Translations under genes and position numbers: made by a program
Notes under the pieces: model-generated
What the model saw: only the letters and a program-made list of their open reading frames with translations
Database searches by the model: none
What the model was told of the DNA's origin: nothing
Part shown: piece after piece, positions 33,671 to 42,197 of the stretch
How positions within the stretch are numbered: the stretch's first letter is position 1
How the letters are laid out: the number at the start of each line of letters is the position of its first letter
Assembly: GCF_013031355.1 (NCBI RefSeq)
Contig: NZ_WPZO01000010.1
Span: forward strand, 62,001 to 126,000
DNA length: 64,000 nucleotides
Reading direction: 5' to 3'
DNA from: Ruegeria arenilitoris
GTDB lineage: Bacteria > Pseudomonadota > Alphaproteobacteria > Rhodobacterales > Rhodobacteraceae

Positions 33671-34591
33671 ATGACGACTAACGCCATCGAGCTTCGAAAT
33701 GCATTCGGAACATTCATGACCGGCGTCACAGTCGTGACGACAAAGGAAGAAGATGGCACGCCACGCGGCTTTACAGCCAATTCATTTTCTTCGGTTTCTC
33801 TTGACCCCCCGCTATTGCTAATCTGTATCGCAAACACGGCTTTTAGTGCTGACGTCTTTCGCAATGCATCGGGCTTTGCCGTCAACATTCTTGCCGAAGG
33901 CCAGATCGAAACGTCAAACCTTTTTGCCTCGAAGAGCCCGGAGAAATTCGAGAAGGCATCTTGGACTCAGGGTCCTGCCGGGAATCCCGTGATCGACGAC
34001 GTGCTAAGCTGGTTCGATTGCACAGTTCATGATGTCTTTGACGCCGGTGACCATTTCATACTCGTCGGCAAGGTTGAAGGGTTTGCGACAAACGATGGCG
34101 GTCCGTTGGGTTATGCGCGTGGCGGCTACGTTACGATGGACCTTGAACGCAAAGTCGCGCAACGCCCGAACGACAACAGGATTGCAGTCAGTACAATCGT
34201 AGAGTGCGACGGAAAGGTTTTCCTCACTCCCGGCAAGGAAGCTGGAACACTAAAACTTCCCCGGCGCGTTCTTGAGAAAGGAGAGGCAACGCTTCCCGCT
34301 CTAGAAGGAATTCTGCACGCTCATGGCCTGAACGCGAATGTCGGTTTCCTATACTCGGTTTTTGACGATGAATCCGGCAAACCGCAGGAGGTCGTCTACC
34401 GTACAACAACAAACGACGCTGTCTGTTCAAACGGCCAGTTTTTCGACCTGGAAAGCCTCGACATGTCAGTTCTGGAGACTGACACTCTCAAACGGATTCT
34501 GGACCGCTTTCGTGTCGAACACCAAAACCAGATTTTCGGTCTTTATGTTGGCCCCGCTGCTGGTGGAAATGTCCATCCCGTGTCCGGGTAA
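33671..34591 (+). CDS. Flavin reductase fused to degenerate Nudix-like domain
   Basis: A 306-residue protein. Residues 1-160 are a short-chain flavin reductase (HpaC-like): LRNAFGTFMTGVTVVTTKEEDG, RGFTANSFSSVSLDPPLLLICI, NASGFAVNILAEGQ, and GDHFILVGKVEGF. Residues about 170-306 look like a Nudix fold (RIAVSTIVECDGKVFLTPGKEAG, TLKLPRRVLEKGEATLPALEGIL) whose Nudix box lacks the REXXEE glutamates, so it is probably not a hydrolase. It would supply reduced flavin to the HpaB-type hydroxylase at 23637-25175. The start chosen has GGGGA upstream; a longer frame overlaps the AA_synth gene. Confidence 0.85.
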   Translation: MTTNAIELRNAFGTFMTGVTVVTTKEEDGTPRGFTANSFSSVSLDPPLLLICIANTAFSADVFRNASGFAVNILAEGQIETSNLFASKSPEKFEKASWTQGPAGNPVIDDVLSWFDCTVHDVFDAGDHFILVGKVEGFATNDGGPLGYARGGYVTMDLERKVAQRPNDNRIAVSTIVECDGKVFLTPGKEAGTLKLPRRVLEKGEATLPALEGILHAHGLNANVGFLYSVFDDESGKPQEVVYRTTTNDAVCSNGQFFDLESLDMSVLETDTLKRILDRFRVEHQNQIFGLYVGPAAGGNVHPVSG

Positions 34592-34632
34592 GACGACAGC
34601 AGAAAATCGATACTCCAAAAATCGGAGACTCC

Positions 34633-36078
34633 ATGACTCAGGTAAGACCACTGCTCCTCGGCTATCTCGCCAGTTCGCACTCGGACAATCTGCTCGGCCC
34701 CAACCCAATTGCCGTTAAAAATCCCGCCAATGGAAAAACCGTGGGACATGTACCGGATCTCGACGTTGGCCGCACACAGACGGTTCTTGAGAGCGCGAAA
34801 CAAGCGCAAGGTGAATGGGCCGCCAAAACCGGTAAGGAACGAGCGCAGATTCTGCGCAGGTGGTTCGAACTGGTCATGGAGCATCAGAGCGAACTCGCTG
34901 AAATCCTGACTCTTGAGATGGGCAAACCCCTGTCCGAAGCGAAAGCCGAAATTGCGTATGGCGCATCCTTCATCGAATGGTTTGGGGAAGAAGCTAAAAG
35001 AATCTATGGTGACGTAATTCCAGGACACATGCCGGACAAGCGGCTGGTTGTGCTGAAACAGCCTGTTGGCCTGGTAGTTGCAATTACGCCGTGGAACTTT
35101 CCGAATGCGATGATAACCCGCAAGGTTGCGCCAGCGCTTGCCGCAGGATGCTCCGTGGTTGTGAAACCAGCCACGCTTACACCATTGTCTGCCATGGCAT
35201 TGCAAGAATTGGCCTATAAAGCAGGGGTTCCTAGAGACGCTTATCAGACCATTACCGGTCGCGATACCCGTGGGTTGTCAAAGCTCTTCTGCGAAAGCCC
35301 GATTGTTTCAAAAATCTCGTTCACAGGATCTACCGAAGTCGGTCGCATTCTGATGAGCCAAAGCGCGTCGACGATCAAAAAACTCAGCCTCGAACTGGGT
35401 GGCAACGCCCCGTTCATTGTTTTTGATGACGCTGATATTGATGCAGCAGTTGACGGTGCCATCGCATCAAAGTTCCGCAATGCTGGGCAGACCTGCGTAT
35501 GTGCAAATCGGATTTACGCTCAATCGGGTATTTACAATGAATTCGTCAATAAGCTGGCGGAAAAAGTTGGGAAACTCAGAGTGGGCGATGGCCTGTCTTC
35601 GGAAACCCACATTGGGCCGTTGATTGACAACAATGCGGTGGTCAAAGTCCAGCAACACATCGATGACGCCGTCGCAAAAGGCGGGAAGATAGTGTTAGGA
35701 GGGGGGACCACAGAATTGGGTGAAAACTACATCTCTCCCACTGTCATCTCCGAGATAACAAAAGACATGGCCGTGGCGAATGAAGAGACATTCGGTCCTT
35801 TGGCGCCCATATTCCGCTTTGAAACAGAAGAAGACGTGATTCAACAGGCGAATGACACAGAGGTAGGACTAGCTTCATATTTTTACGCCAATGATTTGTC
35901 CCGGGTTTGGCGCGTTGCTGAGCAGATTGAAGCCGGAATTGTCGGTATCAACACAGGTTTGATTTCTACCGAAGTCGCACCGTTTGGTGGGATCAAGCAA
36001 TCTGGGCAAGGCCGGGAAGGCTCCAAATATGGGATCGAGGACTATCTCGAACTAAAATACATGTGCATGTCGGTTTGA
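34633..36078 (+). CDS. Succinate-semialdehyde-dehydrogenase-like aldehyde dehydrogenase
   Basis: A 481-residue aldehyde dehydrogenase with general base in LSLELGGNAPF, catalytic cysteine in FRNAGQTCVCANRIYAQ, TFTGSTEVG-type loop SFTGSTEVGRILM, and ANEETFGPLAPIFRF. The paired cysteines (TCVCANR) and overall length are typical of GabD-type succinate semialdehyde dehydrogenases, but related C5 semialdehyde enzymes look alike. GGAGACTCC lies just before the start. It is the last gene of the AA_synth operon and oxidises an end-of-pathway semialdehyde, probably feeding the TCA cycle. Confidence 0.9.
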   Translation: MTQVRPLLLGYLASSHSDNLLGPNPIAVKNPANGKTVGHVPDLDVGRTQTVLESAKQAQGEWAAKTGKERAQILRRWFELVMEHQSELAEILTLEMGKPLSEAKAEIAYGASFIEWFGEEAKRIYGDVIPGHMPDKRLVVLKQPVGLVVAITPWNFPNAMITRKVAPALAAGCSVVVKPATLTPLSAMALQELAYKAGVPRDAYQTITGRDTRGLSKLFCESPIVSKISFTGSTEVGRILMSQSASTIKKLSLELGGNAPFIVFDDADIDAAVDGAIASKFRNAGQTCVCANRIYAQSGIYNEFVNKLAEKVGKLRVGDGLSSETHIGPLIDNNAVVKVQQHIDDAVAKGGKIVLGGGTTELGENYISPTVISEITKDMAVANEETFGPLAPIFRFETEEDVIQQANDTEVGLASYFYANDLSRVWRVAEQIEAGIVGINTGLISTEVAPFGGIKQSGQGREGSKYGIEDYLELKYMCMSV

Positions 36079-36178
36079 TTTTCCAGGTCCACCCACACGC
36101 TCAGAGTGCACTTTGTGTACGTTCGTCCAACTAACAAGTTAGCCGATGGCTCGTACCCCCAAAAACCTGTCCATCGGC

Positions 36179-36219
36179 GCGCCAGTACTTCGCCCAGATT
36201 AACAACGAAGTACTGGCGC
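36179..36219. terminator. 14-bp perfect inverted repeat downstream of aldehyde dehydrogenase
   Basis: Arms at 36179-36192 and 36206-36219 (GCGCCAGTACTTCG and its complement) with a 13-nt loop lie 100 bp after the aldehyde dehydrogenase stop. No T-run follows on either strand. It may end transcription from both sides or be a protein-binding palindrome. Confidence 0.45.
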
Positions 36220-36700
36220 AGAATCTAAAATACATAATTCGGTTATATGACCTAAGTGTATGTAGTTAGCGTTAATGTTGAGGAACTGTATCGCAGTTAT
36301 AGCTTCTGAATGGCTTGGGTGCCCCTAAACTTGAGGCGGAAGGGCCAAAAGCGACCTACGCAAACCGTAATGATACGGGCGTAGCTAAACGTTATCTATC
36401 ATCACGCTTTCCCTAGTGTTGGGACCGTGAGTTAGCCTTAAAGCCTAGCGTTGCTGATCAAGTAAGATGGCCCAAGGGGAATGAACGAAATGGCATTGTT
36501 TTCCTTTTGCCGGACAGGTCCGATACCAACTGACCAGTCGAGCCAATCATCGAAATATGAAAAAGACTTTCAGAAGAAGTTACTTACCGTATTTTCATTA
36601 AACTAATGTAAAACGCAACGAACAAGCTCTGGATTGTAAAATCGAGCGTGTGCAGAAAGGTATCCGCGAACAAGTATCCGCGAATACCGAGTTTTTCGGA
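36220..36700. other. Gene-free intergenic stretch
   Basis: No convincing open frame, RNA gene or operator was seen. Near 36660 a 10-bp direct repeat (TATCCGCGAA twice, 4 bp apart) is visible just before the convergent WrbA gene end. Confidence 0.6.
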
Positions 36701-37300
36701 TTAGTCGAAAAGTTTGTTTGCTACTTCTGCGATACGCCGACCTTGATAGCGTGCTCCGTCAAGATCGACAGAACTGGGCATGCGGCTTCCATCTCCGTCG
36801 GTGATCGTCGTTGCACCGTAGGGTGCACCACCTTTCACCTCATCAACTCCCATTTGCGCCTGAAATCCGTAGTCAAGGCCCACAATGGTCATTCCGAAAT
36901 GCATCAAGTTGTGAATGAGCGACATCAGCGTGAGTTCCTGACCGCCATGCTGCGTCGCTGTGGCGACGAAAGCGCCCCCGACTTTACCATTAAATGCACC
37001 CTTCATCCAAAGCCCGCCGGTCTGGTCAAGAAACGCAGCCATTTGCGATGGAAGGCGACCGTATCGCGTACCTGCTCCGAGGATGATTGCATCGTAATTC
37101 GGCAAATCATTTACTTCAGCGACAGGCGCCTGCTGGTCTAGTTTGAAGCCGGAAGATTGAGCAACTTCCTCAGGTACCGTCTCGGGCACGCGTTTGATGT
37201 CTACATCAGCGCCGGCACTCCTGGCTCCTTCAGCAATGGCTTCTGCCATCTGCTCAACATGCCCATACATTGAATGATACAGAACAAGGACCTTACTCAT
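36701..37300 (-). CDS. wrbA: WrbA-type NAD(P)H:quinone oxidoreductase
   Basis: A 199-residue flavodoxin-like protein; the ATG at 37298-37300 has AGGAG 6 bp upstream. The FMN phosphate loop is [24 protein letters not shown], followed by [30 protein letters not shown] and the WrbA-typical [20 protein letters not shown]. It performs two-electron quinone reduction at the membrane or in the cytoplasm. The C-terminal [16 protein letters not shown] is normal. A dyad related to the AGCTAT-type operator lies 65 bp upstream, so it may belong to the catabolic regulon. Confidence 0.92.
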   Translation of the reverse strand: MSKVLVLYHSMYGHVEQMAEAIAEGARSAGADVDIKRVPETVPEEVAQSSGFKLDQQAPVAEVNDLPNYDAIILGAGTRYGRLPSQMAAFLDQTGGLWMKGAFNGKVGGAFVATATQHGGQELTLMSLIHNLMHFGMTIVGLDYGFQAQMGVDEVKGGAPYGATTITDGDGSRMPSSVDLDGARYQGRRIAEVANKLFD

Positions 37301-37364
37301 GTCCAACTCCTTTGAATTTTTTGAAAGTCGTTTGCCTTAGCGATTTTATTTGGCAACACATTAT

Positions 37365-37395
37365 AGTTATGCTACATACCTTTTAAAAATGTCAA
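37365..37395 (-). promoter_or_regulatory. Promoter with operator H (37365-37381) before wrbA
   Basis: On the minus strand TTGACA (37395-37390) is followed by AGGTAT-N5-ATAACT. Each arm differs from AGCTAT/ATAGCT by one base, and the distance from -35 to the right arm (19 bp) equals that at operator G. Confidence 0.5.
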
Positions 37396-37620
37396 TATTC
37401 ACAAACCCTGAACATGAATTGCGGACATTGATGTCGATGCGGGCCTATCTTTGTTGGTAAAGGTGCCCATGGAGACAGCACTGCCCTTTTTTCGTCTTGG
37501 GCTGAAATTGGAATGACGGCGTTGCGTCTAGCTTGAGAGTGGTGGTTTTCAGGGATGAAGATCTTGGGTGGTTTGAAGGAAGCGAGGATTCCGTTCGAGT
37601 TGGGAAAGAAAGGTCGCAAC

Positions 37621-38022
37621 ATGAAAATCGGCACTCCAAAAGAAATACTGGACGGTGAGGATCGAGTCGCGATGACACCCCAGTCGGCCCTTCGGTTGCA
37701 GAGAATGGGCTATCGGTGCTTGATAGAAAAAAGTGCAGGTGTAGCAGCGGGGTTTAATGATGCAGATTATGAAGCCGTAGGCGTCGAAGTAATCGAAACA
37801 GCAATTCTACTGTGGAGGTCATCGGATTTAATTGCCAAGGTACGTCAACCCGACGAGACTGAGCTCACATACCTGACCAACGGGCAATCATTCATTTCCT
37901 TCTTCAAATCCTTCGGTCACGATGATGCAATTGAACTGGTCAAACCAATGGACGCGCGTGTGATCGCCATGGAAATGGTGCCGCGGATAATAGGTTGCGA
38001 TCCTACTCTACGCTTCGTTTGA
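37621..38022 (+). pseudogene. pntA: Truncated pntA (NAD(P) transhydrogenase alpha, 5' fragment)
   Basis: The first 120 or so residues match the N-terminal NAD-binding domain of proton-translocating transhydrogenase alpha: MKIGTPKEILDGEDRVAMTP, QSALRLQRMGYRCLIEK, AGFNDADYEAVGVEVIE, DLIAKVRQPDETEL, and VIAMEMVPRI. The frame then leaves the family and ends after IGCDPTLRFV, where intact PntA continues for hundreds of residues. No pntB follows. The 3' part was lost by deletion or insertion; the junction is near 37990. It cannot act as a transhydrogenase. Confidence 0.82.
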
Positions 38023-38368
38023 TACGACTTTCCCGAGGTTCTGTCGCAAAATCCCTCTGGCATTTGAATACCGCTCGAAACGTTCCGACCTAAGTTGGCA
38101 AACTGTGCATAGCCAGTTCACGCCCGGTCTCTCTCTGTTTCAACTGTTTTCCAGCTGGCAGGAAAACGAATTTACCGATTCCACCAATGCTGCGATCAAA
38201 AAGATTTGCGACACAACCAGGATAATACCGAAAGCCGTCAAGGTAATTCGCTTCCCTTACCTCCGACGCTATTCCTAAGATCATTGATGGAACCGATACT
38301 TTCCTAGTAATTCTAAGAAGCCTTTAGTAACTTCAGTTGGTGGCGGTTATTCCCGCCACCACAATTTT
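38023..38368. other. Decayed sequence downstream of pntA fragment
   Basis: No intact gene. A minus-strand frame at 38090-38284 (phrases ANYLDGFRYYPGCVANLF, GKFVFLPAGKQ) has no start site or recognised family and may be a remnant. The motif GGTTCTGTCGCAAA at about 38037 resembles an insertion-sequence end (IS6-like), but no matching partner was seen. Confidence 0.35.
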
Positions 38369-38953
38369 CTACTTACAAATCATACCTTCCAGGGCACCAA
38401 TCTGCGCGTAGAGGTCGAAGTTGTCCCACATGACATACTCCTCTGCGATCTGACCGGCTTCCCAACGCACGAGCGTCACAACGTTGTGTTCAAACGGCTT
38501 GCCGCTGGGTTCCAGGACACGCCCATCGGGCAAGTGCATAGGGCTGTCCCAAGTTCCCTTTGTCACACTTAGGCCAGCAGTCCATTCGCCGGAGCCAAAT
38601 TTAATGGGATGTTCAGGAATGGTGATGTCAGAGAAAGTCGTGAACAGCCAGTCAATCTGAGCTTCGTGGGCTGGAAACATGCCCTCAGTCAGCGAGCCAT
38701 CCGGAAAGATAACTTTGACATCATGGGCATGGATTTCACCGATCGTTTCCATGTCATGCGCTGTAAATGCTTCCAGGTCCATTTTGTCATAAAGGGCGAC
38801 ATTCGCGGCTTCGAGTTCTTTTTCAGCCTCGTATTCGGCCAGCTGAGCTTCCAACTCGGCGATGCGCGCTTTCAGCGCCGCCTCTTCTGCGAACGCAGGC
38901 ACGGCGAACAAGGCTGTTGCTGCGAGGGTGGTCATCAATGTGGTCGGTTTCAT
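38369..38953 (-). CDS. Exported NTF2/SnoaL-like protein
   Basis: A 194-residue protein whose ATG at 38951-38953 has AAAGGA 8 bp upstream. A signal peptide (MKPTTLMTTLAATALFAVPAFA) is followed by a short coiled-coil, ALKARIAELEAQLAEYEAEKELE. After it comes a SnoaL-like ester-cyclase-type domain, with LEAFTAHDMETIGEIHAHDVKVIFPDGS and EEYVMWDNFDLYAQIG. The ligand or reaction is unknown. It is transcribed on its own and is 113 bp from the LysR gene on the same strand. Confidence 0.75.
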   Translation of the reverse strand: MKPTTLMTTLAATALFAVPAFAEEAALKARIAELEAQLAEYEAEKELEAANVALYDKMDLEAFTAHDMETIGEIHAHDVKVIFPDGSLTEGMFPAHEAQIDWLFTTFSDITIPEHPIKFGSGEWTAGLSVTKGTWDSPMHLPDGRVLEPSGKPFEHNVVTLVRWEAGQIAEEYVMWDNFDLYAQIGALEGMICK

Positions 38954-39066
38954 CAGTATTCCTTTCGGTACCTGTTTCACTGAAACAAGAATAAGACCGT
39001 CCAAAAATTGAAAGAATGATAGAAAAATGAAATATATTATTCCGCCAATCGGAATTATAACAAGCC

Positions 39067-39933
39067 TTACAGGCTTTGGGCAATCGCTTCGGCCAAGGCA
39101 CGCGCAGACTGAGAAACATAGGGTTTGGGAGGGAAGATAGCATAAATCGGCAAATCAGGTGTTTTCTCATCCGCCAGGACTTGAACCAACGCCCCGCTAT
39201 CGAGGCTCTTTTGCACAACAAACTTAGGGAGCAAAGACAAACCTTGGGAGGCTATCGTCAGGTCACGCACAATCTCGCCGTCTGAAACCGATGCCGGCCC
39301 CTCCAGCCGGGATTTGTTGCCACCAATTGGCCAAGCCGAACCGAATTGCGGGATCGTGTCGGTAAGACAAGGAAAATTCTTCAGGTCCGCAATGCTCTGC
39401 GGTGTCCCCCGCCGAGCCAGAAACTCGGGTGAGGCTGTCAAAACCAGCCTTGATTGACCAAGTTTTCTTGCGACCAAAGTACTGTCCTGCAGATCACCCA
39501 CCCGGATCGCTAGGTCAAAGTGTTCAGATAGCACATTGACCAGCATGTCGGTCGTGTCGAGATGTACTTTCAGGCGCGGATAGGCGGCTAGAAATGCAGG
39601 CAATAGTGGCGCGATGACGCTACGCACTAAAACTCGCGCACCCGTAACACGGAGGGTTCCGGATAAGGATTCTGTACTGGATTCTGCAAAAGTTTTCAGC
39701 GACTGAGTATTGTCCAAAATGTCGATGCATCGTGGAAGAAACGCTTCACCCATTTCCGTCAAGGAGACGTGCCGGGTCGTTCGCACCAACAACGGTGCGC
39801 CTGCCCAGGCTTCGAAGTCACCGATCAGTCGGGTGATACTTGGGGCCGAAATTTTCATCTTCTTTGCTGCTTTCGCCAGGCCGCCTTCTTTGGCAACCTC
39901 CACAAAAGCGCGCATCGAGTTTTGCAGATTCAT
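39067..39933 (-). CDS. LysR family transcriptional regulator
   Basis: A 288-residue regulator of the short LysR branch, read from the ATG at 39931-39933. HTH: MNLQNSMRAFVEVAKEGGLAKAAKK, then MKISAPSITRLIGDFEAWAGAPL. The effector domain follows from about residue 88 (LSGTLRVTGARVLVRSVIAPLLPAF). It is divergent from the luciferase-domain gene at 40038, its likely target, and upstream of the NTF2-like exported gene. Confidence 0.9.
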   Translation of the reverse strand: MNLQNSMRAFVEVAKEGGLAKAAKKMKISAPSITRLIGDFEAWAGAPLLVRTTRHVSLTEMGEAFLPRCIDILDNTQSLKTFAESSTESLSGTLRVTGARVLVRSVIAPLLPAFLAAYPRLKVHLDTTDMLVNVLSEHFDLAIRVGDLQDSTLVARKLGQSRLVLTASPEFLARRGTPQSIADLKNFPCLTDTIPQFGSAWPIGGNKSRLEGPASVSDGEIVRDLTIASQGLSLLPKFVVQKSLDSGALVQVLADEKTPDLPIYAIFPPKPYVSQSARALAEAIAQSL

Positions 39934-40037
39934 TATTCTACTTTCCAAAACTAAGCCTTCTATTTTAACCGTGTTCTGCCAAAATGCGAAACGAAATATC
40001 AAAGGTCCAACTTCAATGCTGTGGAGAGGATCAGACG

Positions 40038-40526
40038 GTGCTGACTATTCCAAACCGAACGGGGCCCAAGCCCAAAACCGGAGCGCAACCGCCTCATTTA
40101 CAGTTTTCAGATCAGAGCCCCGGCGACATCTATGATGCTCTAAACAAATGGGCGTTCGAGACGTTCGATCTCGTTCGGGAAGAACGTTCGCGGATATCTC
40201 TTCCGTCGTCACGCGCCCTGTGGCTGGATGAATCCGTGCCAGCGTCTCAAAACGCCTTCATGTTTCCCCGTGGCGGTCGCGAGTTTGCGCACACGCATGC
40301 GGACGGTTCGCTCCACCTCGTTCTTTCCGAAGCAGACGAAAAGACTGTGCTCGAGGCTGGATGGGGCGAACTGCACCCTCTGCATGACCGCGGAATCAAG
40401 GAGATCATGGTTTACGCACCCCGCAATGCGGCGGACCTAGAAGTCGTGAAGATGATTATTCAGGCCTCTTATGAGCATGCGGTTGCATCAGGGGTAAACC
40501 GGCACAGCCGCAGCCATCATCACTGA
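40038..40526 (+). CDS. Luciferase-domain (PF17648-like) protein
   Basis: A 162-residue form starting at a GTG with GGAGAGGA 8 bp upstream is preferred; an ATG at 39984 has no ribosome site. The motif PRGGREFAHTHADGSLHLVL, followed by LEAGWGELHPLHDRG and EIMVYAPRNAADLEVVKMII, is that of the small 'luciferase' domain found in many bacterial proteins. It ends in a histidine-rich SRSHHH. Biochemical role unknown; this is not a flavin luciferase. Followed after 15 bp by a frameshifted FMN reductase gene. Confidence 0.72.
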   Translation: MLTIPNRTGPKPKTGAQPPHLQFSDQSPGDIYDALNKWAFETFDLVREERSRISLPSSRALWLDESVPASQNAFMFPRGGREFAHTHADGSLHLVLSEADEKTVLEAGWGELHPLHDRGIKEIMVYAPRNAADLEVVKMIIQASYEHAVASGVNRHSRSHHH

Positions 40527-40541
40527 GAATTGGAGAGGAAG

Positions 40542-40928
40542 ATGAAGCAAGTACTTTTTTGTAGGCGGCGCTTGTAAGGCATCTATCAACAAAATGCTAG
40601 CCGCTGAAAGTGCCAAGTCCATCGATACGGCAGGTGGAAGAGCGACATTCATTGATCTCGCCGACTACCCTGCGGCCGTCTACAACGGAGACAATGAAGA
40701 AGCCGTTGACCTGCTGGAAACGATGCGCGCACTCAAAGCTGCATTCAACGCGCATGACGCTTTGCTTATCGCGATCCCGGAATACAACAGATCCATTCCG
40801 CTCTCTTGGTGAATGCCTTTCTTTGGATGTCCCGCCCGAAAGGTGAGGATGCCGCGAGCGCCGCATTCAGGGGAAAGCCGGTGGGGATCATGCAGCTTCT
40901 CCAGGCGGGCTCGGAAGTATACGCGTGA
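40542..40928 (+). pseudogene. Frameshifted NADPH-dependent FMN reductase
   Basis: An ATG with GGAGAGGAAG upstream begins MKQVLF. A T-run at 40555-40560 then shifts the frame to VGGACKASINKMLAAESAKSID, ATFIDLADYPAAVYN and LLIAIPEYNRSIP. A second shift near 40803 is needed to reach LVNAFLWMSRPKG and FRGKPVGIMQLL. Together these give an FMN-reductase layout (PEYNxSIP loop, FxGKPV strand), cut short at about 125 residues. At least two indels and a truncated end mark it as dead. It followed the luciferase-domain gene as an operon. Confidence 0.75.
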
Positions 40929-40964
40929 TCCCAAGGCCAAGGGACTACATGGCTGTTGACTCAA

Positions 40965-42085
40965 GGGGCGTTGCGACGGGTTCCGCTATCTCAGTTTCAT
41001 TATCTCTTCTCCAAATGCTTCAGTTGGAGTTCGCCACCCAAGGCACCTTCTTGGGGTTCCGTTCTGGCGGTCGCAAATCGCCTTCATACTGCGATATGAG
41101 AGCGCCGCCACGGGCGTGTCCCGTGGCGGGTATCTCCGAGCGCGTTTGTTCAGGTTTTCGACCGATCCTTTCTGCCACGCTTTGCCCGGTAGGCGCCTGC
41201 GCAACAGACTGCCGAGAGGGGCGCTTGCGGATCACAGAACCAAGACGTCGTGCCGATCTCTGTTTCCAATCTGCGCCAACTGGAAAACTCGATGCCACGG
41301 GCGAAAGTGATTGAACCGCGCGTTGGCCGGGGCAGGGGTTCCAGAATACTCATCAAACGGTTCATTCGGTGCGTAGAACTGCGGTCATTGTTGCGGAGCA
41401 GAAAAGCGTTTAGGGTCTTGCGTTCAACCAGCGAGGCCACGTTGGCCTTGCCGTGCTCCCTGCGAAAGACCATCAGATCGCCGTCCCATTCACCGAATGT
41501 GGCGCGATCTTTCACGCAGTCAGGCTGTTCATGAATTGAGCGATCCGGCGGGAAAACAAGGCCTCTGGGCCGTCTGGCATAACGTGGTTTTTTCTGCTTC
41601 CGCCGATCCGGCAGATACCTGGCCAACGCCTCGGATAGACCTTCGCTGCTGTAGACATAAGCATAGATTGTCTAGTGGCTCACCGTCACAGATTGGCCTT
41701 CGAAGCGTAGGCGCTCGGCAATCTGTTCCGGGGACCAGCCTTCATTGAGCCGGGAAATCACGGCATCTCTCAATTCGGGCAACTGGACCAGTTTGCGACG
41801 GCGGGCACGACGGAGAACTGCGCAGCGGTGAGCATTCACACCATAGTATCCGTTCAAGTGCGGCAGTTCTTCATCAGAAAACTTGTTGCGTTTGATCTCG
41901 CGATACACACTTGAGCGATGCCGTCCGATCTCCGTAGCTATCTTGCTGACAGGTAACTTCGCATTCAACATATCTTCGATTGCGCGCCGTTCGCGCAGAT
42001 CCAGTTCTGTGCGGGTCAATTTCCGTTCTCCTTGCTTATCAGCAAGATAGGGCATTTGTCGCGAGCCAGTTTAGAATGTACCCCG
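40965..42085 (-). mobile_element. Degenerate IS30-family insertion sequence
   Basis: A minus-strand IS30-type transposase fills the element. The N-terminal part (from 42055: RTELDLRERRAIEDMLNAKLP, SKIATEIGRHRSSVYREIKRNKF, LNEGWSPEQIAERLRFEG) ends in an in-frame TAG at 41672-41674. The catalytic part resumes in the same frame (TFGEWDGDLMVFRREHGKANVASLVERKT) and shifts near 41200 to WQKGSVENLNKRARRYPPRDTP. Both ends carry a related inverted sequence built around GCGAC and CTATCT (near 40972-40995 and 42050-42065). The element is dead. Confidence 0.82.
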
Positions 42086-42197
42086 CCACAAACTGTGACA
42101 CAGATAAGCTAAATTATGTACAATTGACCAAAAAGCGTTTGAAAGCAGCGTATAGGGGTGGCAAGTCAGAAGTTCGTGATTTTTTCGCTGGCAGTCA

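Noticed and set aside
38030-38050. IS6-like end motif (GGTTCTGTCGCAAA)
   Set aside because: No second end and no IS6 transposase are present, so an element cannot be claimed.
41150-41626. Separate intact transposase gene in the IS30 element
   Set aside because: It is the same frame as the upstream part behind an amber codon and is frameshifted before its end, so it is a fragment.
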